Below are positions 54,195-64,000 of a stretch of DNA of 64,000 bases, one piece after another (the first letter of the stretch is position 1; each line of letters begins with the position of its first letter). The stretch is taken from positions 4,188,229 to 4,252,228 of the forward strand of contig OW203988.1 in the NCBI GenBank assembly GCA_934047225.1, in the 5' to 3' direction. A model generated the notes under the pieces. The model was not told the origin of the DNA, ran no database searches, and saw nothing but the letters and a program-made list of their open reading frames with translations. The translations under genes and the position numbers were made by a program. This stretch comes from Ypsolopha sequella (Eukaryota > Arthropoda > Insecta > Lepidoptera > Ypsolophidae).

Positions 54195-55370
54195 AAGTCA
54201 ACGCTTTCCCTTGGAAGGCTGGTAGGCCAGCTCATGACTGACCAGATATTAAATTATGACCTCAGCAAAAAGTAGATAGTCTTCGAGTTGATGGTACTTT
54301 TATAAATTCGAATAGATTTTTGAGAGTCAAAGCTAACCAGTTCTAAATTCTAAGAATAAAATTTTTGTTACGCAACTCTGAATAGTCATGCTATTGATAA
54401 AGTCAAAAATAAACCTTGAAATGCTGTTACATCAGGAAGAAAAATAAAAACCCAATTTATGAGCAATTTTTTGTAATTAGGTTAGTTCGATACCACACCC
54501 TGAAAAAAAATGTCCTATGTTAGTTTTGCAAATTGTCTTAAATAACGGCTCATCAAATATTGTTTTTCAAATGATCTGGCAATTTCTGTGTTTTACTTTT
54601 GAAAAAAAAGTTATTGCTACTTTACTACCAAAGGAGCTGCGTATTTTTTAAAATAATTAGAATTTAGAATGAAAGATTGGCGGGCAGTAAAAATATTTGA
54701 CGTTCATTAGAAATGCCATTTAACACGCGTTAGCGTGAGATAAATAGTGACGCTATTTAAAACGAGTTGGAATGAGATAGTAACGCAGTTAAACGTGGTT
54801 GAATGAGAGAGGCATAATTGATATAGGCTACAGTGAGATAGATAGTGACGTGGTGCATTCCTTCTGAGAATATTTGTTAGTTTCCACTTTTTGTAATAAC
54901 AACTTTAGTAAAAAAAATTTGTAAAGAAATTTTTGGTCCAATTTATTTTCCCGCAAGTGTAAAACCAGCTCAACGGGCGAAAAATATTTAAAGAATGGGT
55001 AATGGTGACAATTAACCGTCACAATATTATTATGTATCTCTAAAGGAGTGTCTGAAATGTTCCGAGGGTCAACTGATAAATCAAACACTCAAAAAACCAC
55101 TTTTAGCCGACCATAATAAATTTACGTCCCGACGTGATAGCAAGTAGGATCAATGCCGTGTGACGATGATCGAAATACTCTAATAAATTAGATAAAATAA
55201 AATACGTATTACTTTTGACCCTGCCTCGTCCACTCTATTCGTATTTTTGCTATGGTGACGCGAGCTTAGAGACCGGGACGAATTTCCCCCCGCGCGCTAT
55301 CGTAAAATAGAATAAGCCACGCCCGGAACTGGTTTTTGTTTTGGCTATGTCATACTCTTAATGGTAGAAT
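54195..55370. other. Intronic stretch with no recognised element
   Basis: A weak repetitive pattern of 'GAGATAGATAGTGACG' and 'GAGATAAATAGTGACGC' occurs near 54735-54850. 55255-55325 is GC-rich (ACGAATTTCCCCCCGCGCGC). No exon was found. Confidence 0.4.
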
Positions 55371-55422
55371 TTTTTTTTGAAAAATAATATTTATCACATT
55401 GGACTATTTTTTTTCTCAAAGG

Positions 55423-55580
55423 CAAAGTGCAAAGTTTGTGAAGCGTATAATTGCGTACCGCACGCAGTAAAGATCTGTATTACATGTGCCAACTCCCCGG
55501 AAGGAAAGAAAAACAAGAAAAAATGTAAGCCCGCCATTTTTACAAAGTGCGTGTGTGGCAAATCTAAAAAACGTTTATAA
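55423..55580 (+). CDS. Cysteine-rich terminal exon of an unknown gene or transposon
   Basis: After a pyrimidine-rich TTTTTTTTCTCAAAG acceptor, a short plus-strand frame reads AKCKVCEAYNCVPHAVKICI then TCANSPEGKKNKKKCKPAIF and TKCVCGKSKKRL, ending TAA. Eight Cys in C-x2-C, C-x2-C and C-x-C spacing with many Lys suggest a zinc-binding C-terminus. Terminal Cys-rich modules are common in DNA transposases, but I cannot name a family. It is only about 60 bp from exon 1 of the NACHT gene and on the opposite strand. Without a spliced upstream exon this may be a dead fragment. Confidence 0.4.
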
Positions 55581-55643
55581 GATCATTAAAAAGTAAAAGA
55601 AAAGCTTTGCTCGCTGCAAGGGATTTCATCCAGTTTAACTCAC

Positions 55644-55766
55644 AATGAAATATCCAGCTTTGGAAGCTCTGTTGCAGCCCCGGATCTCCTCGAGGTGGTA
55701 CCGCAGCAGCGCCGGGTTGCTCTCGTCTCCACCGTCCGTGCCGTAGTGCATGTCCACCAAGTCGAA
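55644..55766 (-). CDS. NACHT/NWD-like gene, exon 1 of those visible
   Basis: A 123-nt exon with a CAG acceptor and GTGAGT donor, phase 0 on both sides. It encodes FDLVDMHYGTDGGDESNPAL then LRYHLEEIRGCNRASKAGYF and I. The start matches the NWD family pattern 'fqvVDmrWGvrdea...d..tt.icL.Ei..C...S.gp.Fv' in the DUF4062-like N-terminal domain, followed in frame by exon 2. Because it begins inside a domain, at least one more 5' exon must exist beyond 55.8 kb. I found none up to 64 kb, implying an intron over 8 kb or a missed exon. Confidence 0.82.
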
Positions 55767-55997
55767 CTGCCAATATAAATAATTACCTACTTCAATAGTG
55801 ACTAGAATAGAAAAGGAAATTTTGGTTTGGTCATACACAGATGATAAATGTAAGTAGATTGACGAAAATTCATGGTGCGCAAGTGGAAAGTAAATCTCAA
55901 GCAGACCGCCGCCTTGGTACATGCCGAGAAAATTGGTGGTCTACTCGTCTATACGAACAACTTTTAATATGGAAAAAAACCTGAAATCGCAAAAAAA

Positions 55998-56240
55998 GAT
56001 AGATATATAGATATAACATTTATTTCCCAAAAACACGACACATACATACAAAAACAAAGTAGAACTTAAATAAAAGAAAAAAAAAGAAAATAAAGTTAAA
56101 ACACAGAAATAAAAGTTAAATTTATCCTAGTGGTATGAGTGTCGCGGCAAAGAGAAAAAGGCTCCGACTCAGCATAATGCCGCAAACCGAAATCTGCGAC
56201 GCTGTTATTCTGTCGTCACCTGCAGAGAGCCGCACGAATT
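55998..56240 (-). repeat. LINE/SINE 3' end
   Basis: Read on the minus strand, a GC-richer body (CGCAGATTTCGGTTTGCGGC, AGTCGGAGCCTTTTTCTC) passes into an A/T-rich tail of ATCTATATATC type. The family is not identified. Confidence 0.4.
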
Positions 56241-56879
56241 CCATCGAGAGTGTACAATTATTGTTTATTTAATGTGTAAATGTGTATTTGAGTATAATGG
56301 TTGTGTAATTTGTATATGAGTAAGTATAACAATTTTGGCTAAATATATTAAATAAGAGAATATCCTGACTGACTGGTATATCAATGCCCGGGCCAGCTGA
56401 TTGAACCTAGGAACATAAATTTGGACTGTGGATTTCATCTACAACACGCTACAACTACGATAAAAGAACGCTTGGTACGTATATTTTGGTCAAAGGGGCG
56501 TAATTTTTCATATAGAACAGCTGATTTTGTTTCCGTGATTCGGTTTGGCTTCATAGTAAAAGTTATATATCCATGGTTTTCGGATTTCAATATCAAGCCT
56601 CTATGCGTAAATAAATGGACATGTAACATTTTACAACTCAAAGGTACACTTACGCTAAAAATATAGTGCGCATTGAAATCTTCGCAAATGTTCGTATTCT
56701 CGAAAACGAGCCGAATCATAATTTGTGAGCACTACCATTTATAAGAGTGAGTAGGAAATACCACCCATTTCAGCTTTGAGGCTGTTTAATTATTACCCTC
56801 AAAACACCACCGAACCCAAATTTTCCTCACAAACCGATGTAATATAAGGTCGTACATTACGGGCTCATTCTGCCACTCG

Positions 56880-57010
56880 AAACTTGTGAATAGAAGAGAC
56901 GCGCAAAGTTCGCGGCCACAAGCCGATTCCGGCGCGGGTGGCGGCCATCTTTGTTTACGTCACGATTTAAAAGGTAAATGTTGCTCTGCTGGGTTTGTTT
57001 GTAGTTTACG
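56880..57010. promoter_or_regulatory. Possible CpG-rich promoter-like patch
   Basis: The run AAGCCGATTCCGGCGCGGGT then GGCGGCCATCTTTGTTTACG and TCACG contains, on the minus strand, AAGATGGCCGCC, close to the YY1/Pho promoter element. It also has a CRE-like TTACGTCA on plus. It lies about 1.1 kb upstream of visible exon 1, so it could start an alternative NACHT transcript, but no ORF or splice donor supports this directly. Confidence 0.25.
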
Positions 57011-57920
57011 GTTAAAGTTTCAAAGCGCAGCATAGTTGGGACAAGGTTGGTCTTTGGTTATGTCTGTCTGTTCGAAAATAATTATAGAGCATGGATCTTA
57101 TTTGGGTTAGCTCTTACTGTTTGTATAGTAATCCAGATGAAAGTTTGACCGCTTATTTAGGTGTTATTTGCTTACAAAGGGCTGTGCGTGCTTACGTGCA
57201 ATGCTGAGCCACTTGTACCTGATACGGTAGATCGTGGAGATCACAAGTAATTTTGTTATAATTCAGAAAATGTAATTTGCACCAATTCAGATTATCGGAG
57301 TAACTTTGGATAACAACTGAAAAATAGAACCACGAACTCAGTAACTCACGACTCACGGTCACGACTATTCATAGACTGTGAACGGTTAATATTAATACTG
57401 TTAGTTCTCTTTGAAGTAACTTAAAGAATCGTAAGAAAAACTGTTATTTACCCAACATTTTTACTTACCCACACAGAGTTACGTACAAAGTAGTAAAAGA
57501 ATATAAAATTTTGAAAACATTCACTAATGGGTTCAGGTGTTATTAGAATGTATCACGACCTTTTACTCCATTTACATTTTTTCTGAAAACAAGTGTCCTG
57601 GTTTAATGAACCTATTATAATTATAACACAAAGGATAAACCCATTCATCTGTGTAAATTATATTTACATATTATTATAGAGAAACAAGATAGTGCGCGAG
57701 TCACTGCACGACAGTCTCGCAGGTTGAAAGAAGCTAGCAGAGTCAAGGTAGGTACCACAGAGCACCCCGTGGTAGGTACTATAGATGTTAGCGGGGAACG
57801 ATTTGTGTAGCGGGAAAGGAAAATGCGTGCAGCTGCGTGAATACTCGAATTCAATATTATAAGATTTAAAGAGGATCTCCTTTTACGATTTCAAGTTGGT
57901 ATTGGCGGTCTATAACTTAA
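57010..57920. other. Intronic or upstream stretch with no recognised element
   Basis: The 69-codon minus ORF at 57645-57854 looks like chance. No repeats are shared with other regions of the window. Confidence 0.4.
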
Positions 57921-57924
57921 ACTT

Positions 57925-58060
57925 AGAACAGAATAGAATAGAAATAACTTTATTGGTGTCACACAATTAAAATACAATATAATCAATAACAAACAAAACA
58001 GAAGTGACACCCAAAAGGCCTCCACTCAGCATGTGTCATGGCACTATTCTGTACCACTCA
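57925..58060 (-). repeat. LINE 3' end with TAGAA tail
   Basis: On the minus strand, 'GAGTGGAGGCCTTTTGGGTG' is followed by an A/T-rich 3' end and TTCTATTCTATTCTG repeats. This is a retroposon-type tail. Confidence 0.5.
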
Positions 58061-58061
58061 A

Positions 58062-58390
58062 ATTCAAATTCAAATTCAAATAGTTTATTTTGCAAAGCAG
58101 ATATAGATACATGCACTTTTTACACGTCAAATTTAATCTAATAAAAAAAATATATGTAATAAAATAATAAATGTACATGAACTAAATTAAAGGTTTATTT
58201 AATTTATGTAGCAAATTAAGTATTTACGATTAAAATGATAGGTAAAATATATATTATACAAGGTAAAATCCAATCAGCCGCCCGAACCCATACCGGAGAC
58301 CCAGCCAGGGACCAGGAACAAGGTTCAATGATTACCAACCGAGCCCCCAGCACGAATCCAGGACTCTGGTCTTCCGTGGACACCTCGCAG
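58062..58390 (-). repeat. Family H repeat, copy 4
   Basis: The GAATTT tail at 58062-58080, then 'AAAGCAGATATAGATACATG', 'CCCATACCGGAGACCCAGCC' and 'ACCGAGCCCCCAGCACGAAT'. It is the longest copy and inverse to copy 1. Confidence 0.75.
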
Positions 58391-58394
58391 GGTA

Positions 58395-59165
58395 ACATTA
58401 TTTAGCATGCAACATAAGTAGCACCTAATATCTTAACCGGTAGAATTATTGATTTGAGATGACAATTGAATACAATAGACTCGCGGTACGATCCTACCTT
58501 ATACGAGTATAAGCAGACGTGTTAATTACGAAAATATGAATATACATATATTGCACATGTTTACAGAAAAACAGAATCAAAAAGAAAATATTACAAACAA
58601 CTTAGTACCTACGACAGCGGATTGTTCAGGCTCGAAAAGCATACATCTTGAATTGAATTGAAATCTTTTTCAATACAGTATCCTTCATTTCTTTAGTACA
58701 CGGTGGTTCCATATTCACAGCAGGAACATAACATCCAACCACCCTACTTCAATCCTTCATTTGATAGGTCTGTTTGAGCTTCAAACTTTGTGCTTTGAGA
58801 TTCAGGACGCATGCGTTCAAGTGAAAACTTTGCTTGAATGAGCTTAAACTAGCTCCAATAGTCGACGTAATAGATATGTAGCAAGCTGCACGGGATTGTT
58901 TTGAGGTCTACAGTTGCCATTTGTTATCAAGAATTATGTCATTTAAATGAAGACGCCGGATAAAATATCAATGAAATTTAATCAACCGCCCAAATTCATA
59001 CTCAAGACTCGGTTAGTGATCAGGAACAATGTTTAATGACCCTTCGTAACAAGGTATCTTAAAAATGGAAGCTCGGCGGAAATTACATCTTGCTAATTAA
59101 TCTGGTCCATAAAGTAGTTTATAAGAAGAGACCGTTGTACCTATTCACAAAATTTACGTGTCACA
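58395..59165. other. Stretch with no recognised element
   Basis: AT-rich. 'GCTTCAAACTTTGTGCTTTGAG' with 'ACGCATGCGTTCAAG' near 58780-58830 recurs inverted near 62830-62880 (AAGCACAAAGTTTGAAGCTC), so both are parts of another worn palindromic repeat. Confidence 0.45.
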
Positions 59166-59169
59166 GGTG

Positions 59170-59460
59170 TTCCGAGTGTGAACTGTGAAATGCAAGTCAC
59201 AGTCCACACTCTGATACCCGCGTTTCACGGACGATTATTACGTCCTAACGTGATTTGTGGTGAGCCCTATCGCCGTACTTCGGGCACACGCTATTAAGGG
59301 GAAGCAGGTTTGCTTATGATGTTTTCCTTCATCGTTCAGCAAGTGGTAAGTAAAAACAAATACATTGATCATTGGTGCATGCCCGACCGAAGATCGAACC
59401 TAGATGTCAAGATTGAGAGGTCAGCGTTCTACCACTGAGCTACCGCCGCTTAAGGCCCTT
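59170..59460 (-). repeat. tRNA-derived SINE
   Basis: On the minus strand it begins GCGGCGGTAGCTCAGTGGTA (A box) with TAGGTTCGATC (B box) about 35 bases later, then a body with 'GGGCTCACCACAAATCACGT' to about 59170. No anticodon-arm tRNA fold is claimed. It is the best-preserved SINE in the window. Confidence 0.65.
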
Positions 59461-59739
59461 AATATCGCCAAATGGGTACTTTCTAAAGCCTACTCCTCTT
59501 TTATGGCCAAACCAAAAATATTGAAAAAATGTATTATGGATTATCAACTCTAGGACAACATATGCAACATTTTTCTTTTCCGTACCACCAAAACTTCTAT
59601 ATGAAAAATTGTTTCAACTGAATGGTGTTTTTTGGCTTGAATTTCCTACTGCTCCTAAGCAGCTAAGGTGATTTAATTCATTTATGCTTTGATAAATAGA
59701 TAAACTTGATAGCTATAAATATAACATAGAATTATTCAA

Positions 59740-59935
59740 TCAAACAATGACGCCCATGTGAAAAGTATTATTTTCTCCTATTTTGCCCTTTCAAGGACGC
59801 AGCGAGCGTCGTAACAGCCACCACGCATTGTGCACTGATTTGAACGTTATTTCAATGTCGTTTCCGTCGATATTCATACAGACAAACATCGAGCTGCTAA
59901 TTTGGCGACGGTAATCGCCTTAACAAATCTCTTCT
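59740..59935 (-). repeat. Family J element, copy 2
   Basis: GCCCATGTGAAAAGTATTAT, 'ACGTTATTTCAATGTCGTTT', and end 'GACGGTAATCGCCTTAA'. It is inverse to copy 1 at 30618. Confidence 0.65.
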
Positions 59936-60202
59936 GCTCGTAATAGGAGCTAACTGTAAAATATGTCGATATTTTTTCAAGTAAGTATAATTACGGAATA
60001 CTTTGCGTAAGTTACACTTGCACTTGACCAGCTTATTTTTTCTTTCTTAATAAATGTAAGTCTTCTGAACTTTGCTACAAGTCCTCGTAGAGTCCTCGCT
60101 GGCTAATGCGGTTTTAGGCAATTTCCGCTGATCCACTTTTTGCTTTTATAACTATGGCAATCATTTTCCCCGATAGTATGTCCGAAATTGCTATATACTG
60201 GG

Positions 60203-60712
60203 TGTGGAAGCCGGAAACTTGTGATGGTACACATCTATACGAACAAATTTTACTATGGGGCCAACCCACGAATCACGAAAAAAAAATCAGCTGTTCCATA
60301 AAAAAGTTACTTATACCTACCCGACCAAAATGTATGCAACAACTGATTTTTAGGGTTCCGTATCGAAAGGGTAACCAACGGGACCCTATTACTAAGACTC
60401 CGCTGTCCGTCTGTCCGCCTGTCACCAGGCTGTATATCATGAACCGTGATAGTTAGACAGTTAAAATTTTCACAGATGATATATTTCTGTTGCCGCTATT
60501 ACAACAAATACTGAAAAACAGAATAAAATAAATATTTAAGGGGGCTCCCATACAACAGATGTTTTTTTTGACGTTTTTATAGAAAATGGTACGGAACCCT
60601 TCGTGCGCAAGTCCGACTAGCACTTGCCTATTTTTTTTTCTCGATTACTCGATTTTTTATATAAAAAAGTTGTATGTGTGGACGAGTTCTATCGTTAGTT
60701 TACGGCTTCCAC
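60203..60712. repeat. MITE with TGTGGAAGCCG termini, split by family I
   Basis: The left TGTGGAAGCCGGAAACTTGT is mirrored by 'AGTTTACGGCTTCCACA' on the right. A family I repeat (60350-60640) sits in the middle, so it inserted later. Confidence 0.65.
60350..60640 (+). repeat. Family I repeat, copy 4 (nested)
   Basis: AGGGTTCCGTATCGAAAGGG, 'GGGACCCTATTACTAAGACT', 'GTCACCAGGCTGTATATCAT' and end 'CCGACTAGCACTTGCC'. It is collinear with copy 1 at 31670. Confidence 0.75.
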
Positions 60713-60714
60713 AA

Positions 60715-61980
60715 CTTCACTATATTTCTCTGAATTCAAATATTGTTGCACGATAAAGTGCAAGTGGAAAAGTAACGCCGTGAGTGTACAGTCGCTTCAA
60801 TAAAACATTTCTCCTATTCATGACGCGTCCCACCGACATTTAAATTGCTTTTGAGACTTTGGTACGTGAACTGTGAAGTGTTAGATAATTTCATTTTGAA
60901 CAATATTTTAAGCCGGATGTGAGATATTTTGAGATTTGCTTTTCACACAGACATTAAATACTAGGAATGCCTGTGGATTTTCATTGCATTCGCGTTGTGT
61001 TTGGTTGATTTAAGTGTTTCGTTAAACACTTTTATCTGCACTCAGTCACTGTTATCGTACAATCCTGATAATGAACTCTAAAATAATGCATAAGGACAAT
61101 TTTTTTTACGAACAACTCTGAGACAGAAAAAAATATTTAAAATTATAGTTTTCTCAACAAAATAATGCTTTTAAAGAACCTTTTCTGCTATAAAAATACA
61201 GTTACACGAAATTGGAAGGCAAAGGAAACTTAGTTCATACAGCCATATCTGAGGTTTTAATAGGGAATGGTTTGAATGATGTACATACTTATAACCAAAC
61301 TTATGCGCTGTGGACTACGATTGATTTTAATCATGTGACCAGACCCTTGTCCTACACGCGCGGTAAACTGCAAGATTGACTTTGTGCGTTATTTATTAAT
61401 TTCATATTTATTGCTTTTTTGTTTGTTTAAAGTTTTATTCTGGACAAAAATGTCTGACAGGATATACTGAGCAACAAAAATGACGAACAATCAAAGCAAA
61501 ATCAAGAAAAACTTACGACAATAAGATCTTATTGATTGAAAAATAAAGAATTTTGATTGATTGATTCATTGAATCCGGATTGGACTCATGTTCTGTGGGA
61601 TTGGAAAATAAGTAGGTAACCTATTGCAGGAGTGTAAATAAAGTAGTGTATAAAACTACAAATAACTAGTTATTGAAAAACTCGTGTAAAACTCGCCTCC
61701 GCTTGTTTCTTAAACTCACACTCGTATTATAATAACCTCTTTATGTGGCAGTTTCATAAACTACTATTGGCGAATGTGCATCTGCCGGGGCCATATTGTA
61801 GAATTGACCATTTCATGATGTGATCGGTCATATTAAGAAACCTATTAAAACTAAAGGGGTCGCTTGGCTCCCAAATTTATGATCACCATCGCTTCGCTCG
61901 TCCCGAAAAAAAAAACTTTTTCAAAATGTTACTGTACCACTTTATTGGCGTGATAAATATGTATACGCATGCCAAATTAC
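60715..61980. other. Stretch with no recognised element
   Basis: AT-rich. A weak local duplication ATTGATTGAAAAATAAAGAA / TTTTGATTGATTGATT occurs near 61535-61565. There is no ORF of note. Confidence 0.4.
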
Positions 61981-61984
61981 AGCT

Positions 61985-62017
61985 TTCTAGTACTAATAGT
62001 CTCTAAGCTAAGTCGCG

Positions 62018-62048
<31 letters not shown>

Positions 62049-62100
62049 GAAAATGGCGAAACTATAAAGGTTCCTTGTTGTTGACTACGGAACCCTAAAA
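61985..62100 (-). repeat. Family I end with GACA microsatellite
   Basis: About eight to nine GACA units (62017-62048) and then 'GACTACGGAACCCTAAAAA', the inverse of the family I start. The CTGTC-rich head of this family seems to have expanded into a microsatellite. Confidence 0.65.
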
Positions 62101-62429
62101 AGAAGTCCCCGGTCCTTACGGATAATAAATAACAACAGCGTCATTCGAAAATGACTCTATTGATAAAGTTATTTCTCTTAGACGATATGTTTAAACATCA
62201 TAAAAGAAATATATATTGTAAGTTAAACTATAAAGAACTACTTAATTTTAGGAAATTATTCTCGAGCATAAGAAACAACTTGCAAATATTATTCAAAGTC
62301 AAGCTGTTCTTAAACTAAAATTAAGTAAGATTTGTTATTTCTTTAAAACCACTAATGTATTTGTATAGTTCTTGCACTAAAATACAAGAAAAATATTGCT
62401 TAGAAAAATCATTTGTGGGAATTATTTTC

Positions 62430-62818
62430 CGGCCATCGCGACCATGTGAAAAGTATTATTTTCTCCTATTTTGTGCTATCCGGAGACCCAGCGACGTCGT
62501 AATGCAGGGAAAGAAAGAAAGAAAGAAAATAAATTTATTGGCGCGTTTACAAAAAAGAAACTTATAGCTAACACAGCAGAAAAAGGTTTACTTAAGTAGG
62601 GAGTAATCTATAGATAAAAATAACAACACGACAAAAGGATATAGCTCAGCAAACAAACATAAACATGCTTTGGTTGGCGCTGGTTTTCAGCTACCTCCGC
62701 GCGCGCACTGCCCCAGTGCGCGCTGATATGAATTTTATTTCAATATAGTGTCTGTCGATATTTGTACCGACACAGGTCGACTCAAGGTCGATGGCGACTA
62801 CCAGCCCCTTAAGAGCAT
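62430..62818 (-). repeat. Family J element, copy 3, split by a retroposon end
   Basis: The ends CCATGTGAAAAGTATTATTT and 'GGTCGATGGCGACTACC' match copy 2. About 170 bp (62507-62680), starting with GAAA repeats and an A/T-rich body, interrupt it and look like a minus-strand LINE or SINE 3' end. Confidence 0.6.
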
Positions 62819-63026
62819 TCAAGCAAAGTTTCCGTTTTAACGCATGTATCCTGAATCTCGAAGCACAAAGTTTGAAGCTCAGACCGACAAAGCCGGTTGA
62901 AGCCGAAGAGACGTGGTTTGTTTATGTAGTTGCTGTATGCAGTGAATACAAAACCATGGCGTAGCATATAAATCAAAGTTACTGTACGAAGAACGTTTTT
63001 GTTTTTGAGTTTCGAGTATGAATATA

Positions 63027-63214
63027 CAACGTGTAACAGAAAGGTGTTACCATATTTGAAGAGCTTATTCAGTCAATGGTATAGAACAACTTTTACTATG
63101 GAACAAGACCTATATCTTGAAAAAAAAACGACTGTTTCATAGAAAAATGCATTGTTCTACACCATGGTCTGAATAAGCTCTTCAAATATGGTTACACCTT
63201 TCTGTTACACGTTG
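63027..63214. repeat. Family A MITE, copy 3 (TA target)
   Basis: The termini CAACGTGTAACAGAAAGGTG and 'CACCTTTCTGTTACACGTTG' are flanked by TA. It has lost part of the centre relative to copy 2 (188 against 262 bp). It ends about 70 bp from the mariner stop codon. Confidence 0.85.
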
Positions 63215-63284
63215 TAGTCTACCTAACTATGAAAGAAAAGACGTAACTGGATAGTTTATTTTTATTTTTCTATATAGTCCCCTG

Positions 63285-64000
63285 CTAATAAAATGCACTT
63301 TTAAATTTTTCAAATATTGAATTTAAGCCATTAAAAAAAAACGGTTTGTCGTCAAAATATTCAGAAACCGCTGCCTTCATTTCGTCATCGGTCATAAACC
63401 TTCGTCCCCTGAGGTCTTTCTTGAGAAGTCTAAACAGAAAATAGTCACAGGGGGCTAGATCTGGACTATAAGGGGGGTGGTCAATGGTTTCAAAGCCATT
63501 GTCTTTAATTGCTAGCTTTGTTGTGCGTGCGGTATGCACTGGTGCGTTATCGTGCAAAATCAGAATTCCTTTGCTTAGTTTACCTCGCCGTTTTTCTTTT
63601 ATTGTCTCTCTTAGTTGATATAATAAGTTTGAGTAATAATCAGCATTCATTGTTGTTTTCTTTGGTAAATAATCTATGAGCAAAATCCCTTCTGTGTCCC
63701 AAAAGATTGTAGCCATAAGTTTACCGGCCGATGGACAGACCTTGAATTTCCGAGGCGGCTTCTCATCCTTAAATTTCCACTGTAACGACTCTTGCTTACT
63801 TTCCGGGTCCCATTGTCGAATCCAAGTCTCATCACATGTTACAATTCTAGAAATTATTTCTTCCTCTTTCCCTCGACTCATGTCCAAAAACTCTTCGCAA
63901 CATTTGACACGCCTCTCCATGTCAAATGCAGTCAACATTCTAGGGACCCAACGTGCACTAACCTTGGACATGTTCAAATGCTCATGAATTATTTCATTGA
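63285..64000 (-). CDS. mariner transposase (C-terminal 238 codons; N-terminus off the right edge)
   Basis: The frame is open from the right edge to TAA at 63285. It reads NEIIHEHLNMSKVSARWVPR in the region linking the DNA-binding and catalytic domains. The catalytic signatures follow: IVTCDETWIRQWDPESKQ (first Asp), ILILHDNAPVHTA (second Asp), and HPPYSPDLAPCDYFLF (third Asp, CDY), with 34 residues between the last two. This is the D,D34D arrangement of mariner proper. No stop or frameshift is seen in the visible part. Its 3' terminal repeat is not certain; TCTACCTAACTATGAAAG near 63218 is a candidate. It performs cut-and-paste transposition at TA sites, which is the target of MITE families A and C nearby. 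Confidence 0.9.
   Translation of the reverse strand, partial: NEIIHEHLNMSKVSARWVPRMLTAFDMERRVKCCEEFLDMSRGKEEEIISRIVTCDETWIRQWDPESKQESLQWKFKDEKPPRKFKVCPSAGKLMATIFWDTEGILLIDYLPKKTTMNADYYSNLLYQLRETIKEKRRGKLSKGILILHDNAPVHTARTTKLAIKDNGFETIDHPPYSPDLAPCDYFLFRLLKKDLRGRRFMTDDEMKAAVSEYFDDKPFFFNGLNSIFEKFKSAFY

Noticed and set aside
55635..55922. 95-codon minus ORF taken as a full gene
   Set aside because: Only 55644-55766 is bounded by splice sites and continues in phase; the upstream half is intron.
57645..57854. Candidate first exon of the NACHT gene
   Set aside because: No similarity to the N-terminus of NWD proteins, and no donor that would feed phase 0 into 55766.
59390..59455. tRNA gene on the minus strand
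   Set aside because: A and B boxes are present but there is no consistent cloverleaf, and the sequence runs on into a SINE body.

Overview
The window looks like intron-rich nuclear DNA of a moth or butterfly (Lepidoptera). It is AT-rich and packed with short palindromic DNA elements. It carries 3' ends of LINEs of kinds I associate with lepidopteran genomes: a tail preceded by 'CTATGTCCAGCAGTAGACG' and then GATG repeats, ends rich in GAATTT, and ends with TATG or TTTC repeats. It also has a mariner transposase and a LINE with a full reverse transcriptase. The species assignment is inference; no rRNA, mitochondrial or marker gene is present.

One cellular gene can be assembled. Eight exons on the minus strand, running from about 55.8 kb down to 0.16 kb, join with matching intron phases into roughly 624 codons of one protein. 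The protein has (i) an N-terminal stretch resembling the DUF4062-like start of NACHT/WD-repeat (NWD) proteins, (ii) a linker, (iii) a NACHT-type STAND NTPase module with a Walker A motif GPDASGKST and a divergent Walker B motif, and (iv) the helical region that follows NACHT in this family. The first exon(s) lie beyond the right edge, and any WD-repeat part lies beyond the left edge if the last exon splices on. Two introns are very large (about 17.6 kb and 19.9 kb).

Almost everything else is mobile DNA within or next to these introns. 0.4-18 kb: several palindromic MITE families, some nested, a 5'-truncated LINE with a zinc-knuckle and endonuclease-like C-terminus (12.2-13.5 kb), and a 51-bp tandem repeat. 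18-33 kb (intron 2): a second fragment of that LINE broken by a hairpin element, a near-perfect hairpin, a 21-bp coding-phase minisatellite with an 84-bp higher-order period, an element with perfect 83-bp terminal inverted repeats around a GAT microsatellite, and many MITEs. 33.7-37.6 kb: a young non-autonomous LTR retrotransposon on the minus strand (two 1,119-bp LTRs, TSD ACAT, tRNA-Lys-type primer site, no gag or pol). 38.2-41.4 kb: a LINE with an 823-codon ORF ending in a TTTC tail. 42-48 kb: decayed DNA-transposon genes (a frameshifted THAP domain, a YqaJ-nuclease fragment, and an internally deleted transposase). 52.4-54.2 kb: a long, diverged inverted repeat. 55-63 kb: more MITEs and SINEs, two of them split by later insertions. 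63.3 kb to the right edge: a mariner transposase whose visible part is intact.

I found no defence operon, CRISPR array or rRNA/tRNA gene. tRNA-like boxes are seen only inside SINEs. The most interesting points are the NACHT gene with its TE-swollen introns, the small LTR element, the perfect-TIR element carrying a microsatellite, the 49-bp hairpin with a 7-bp target duplication, and the THAP/YqaJ remnants.
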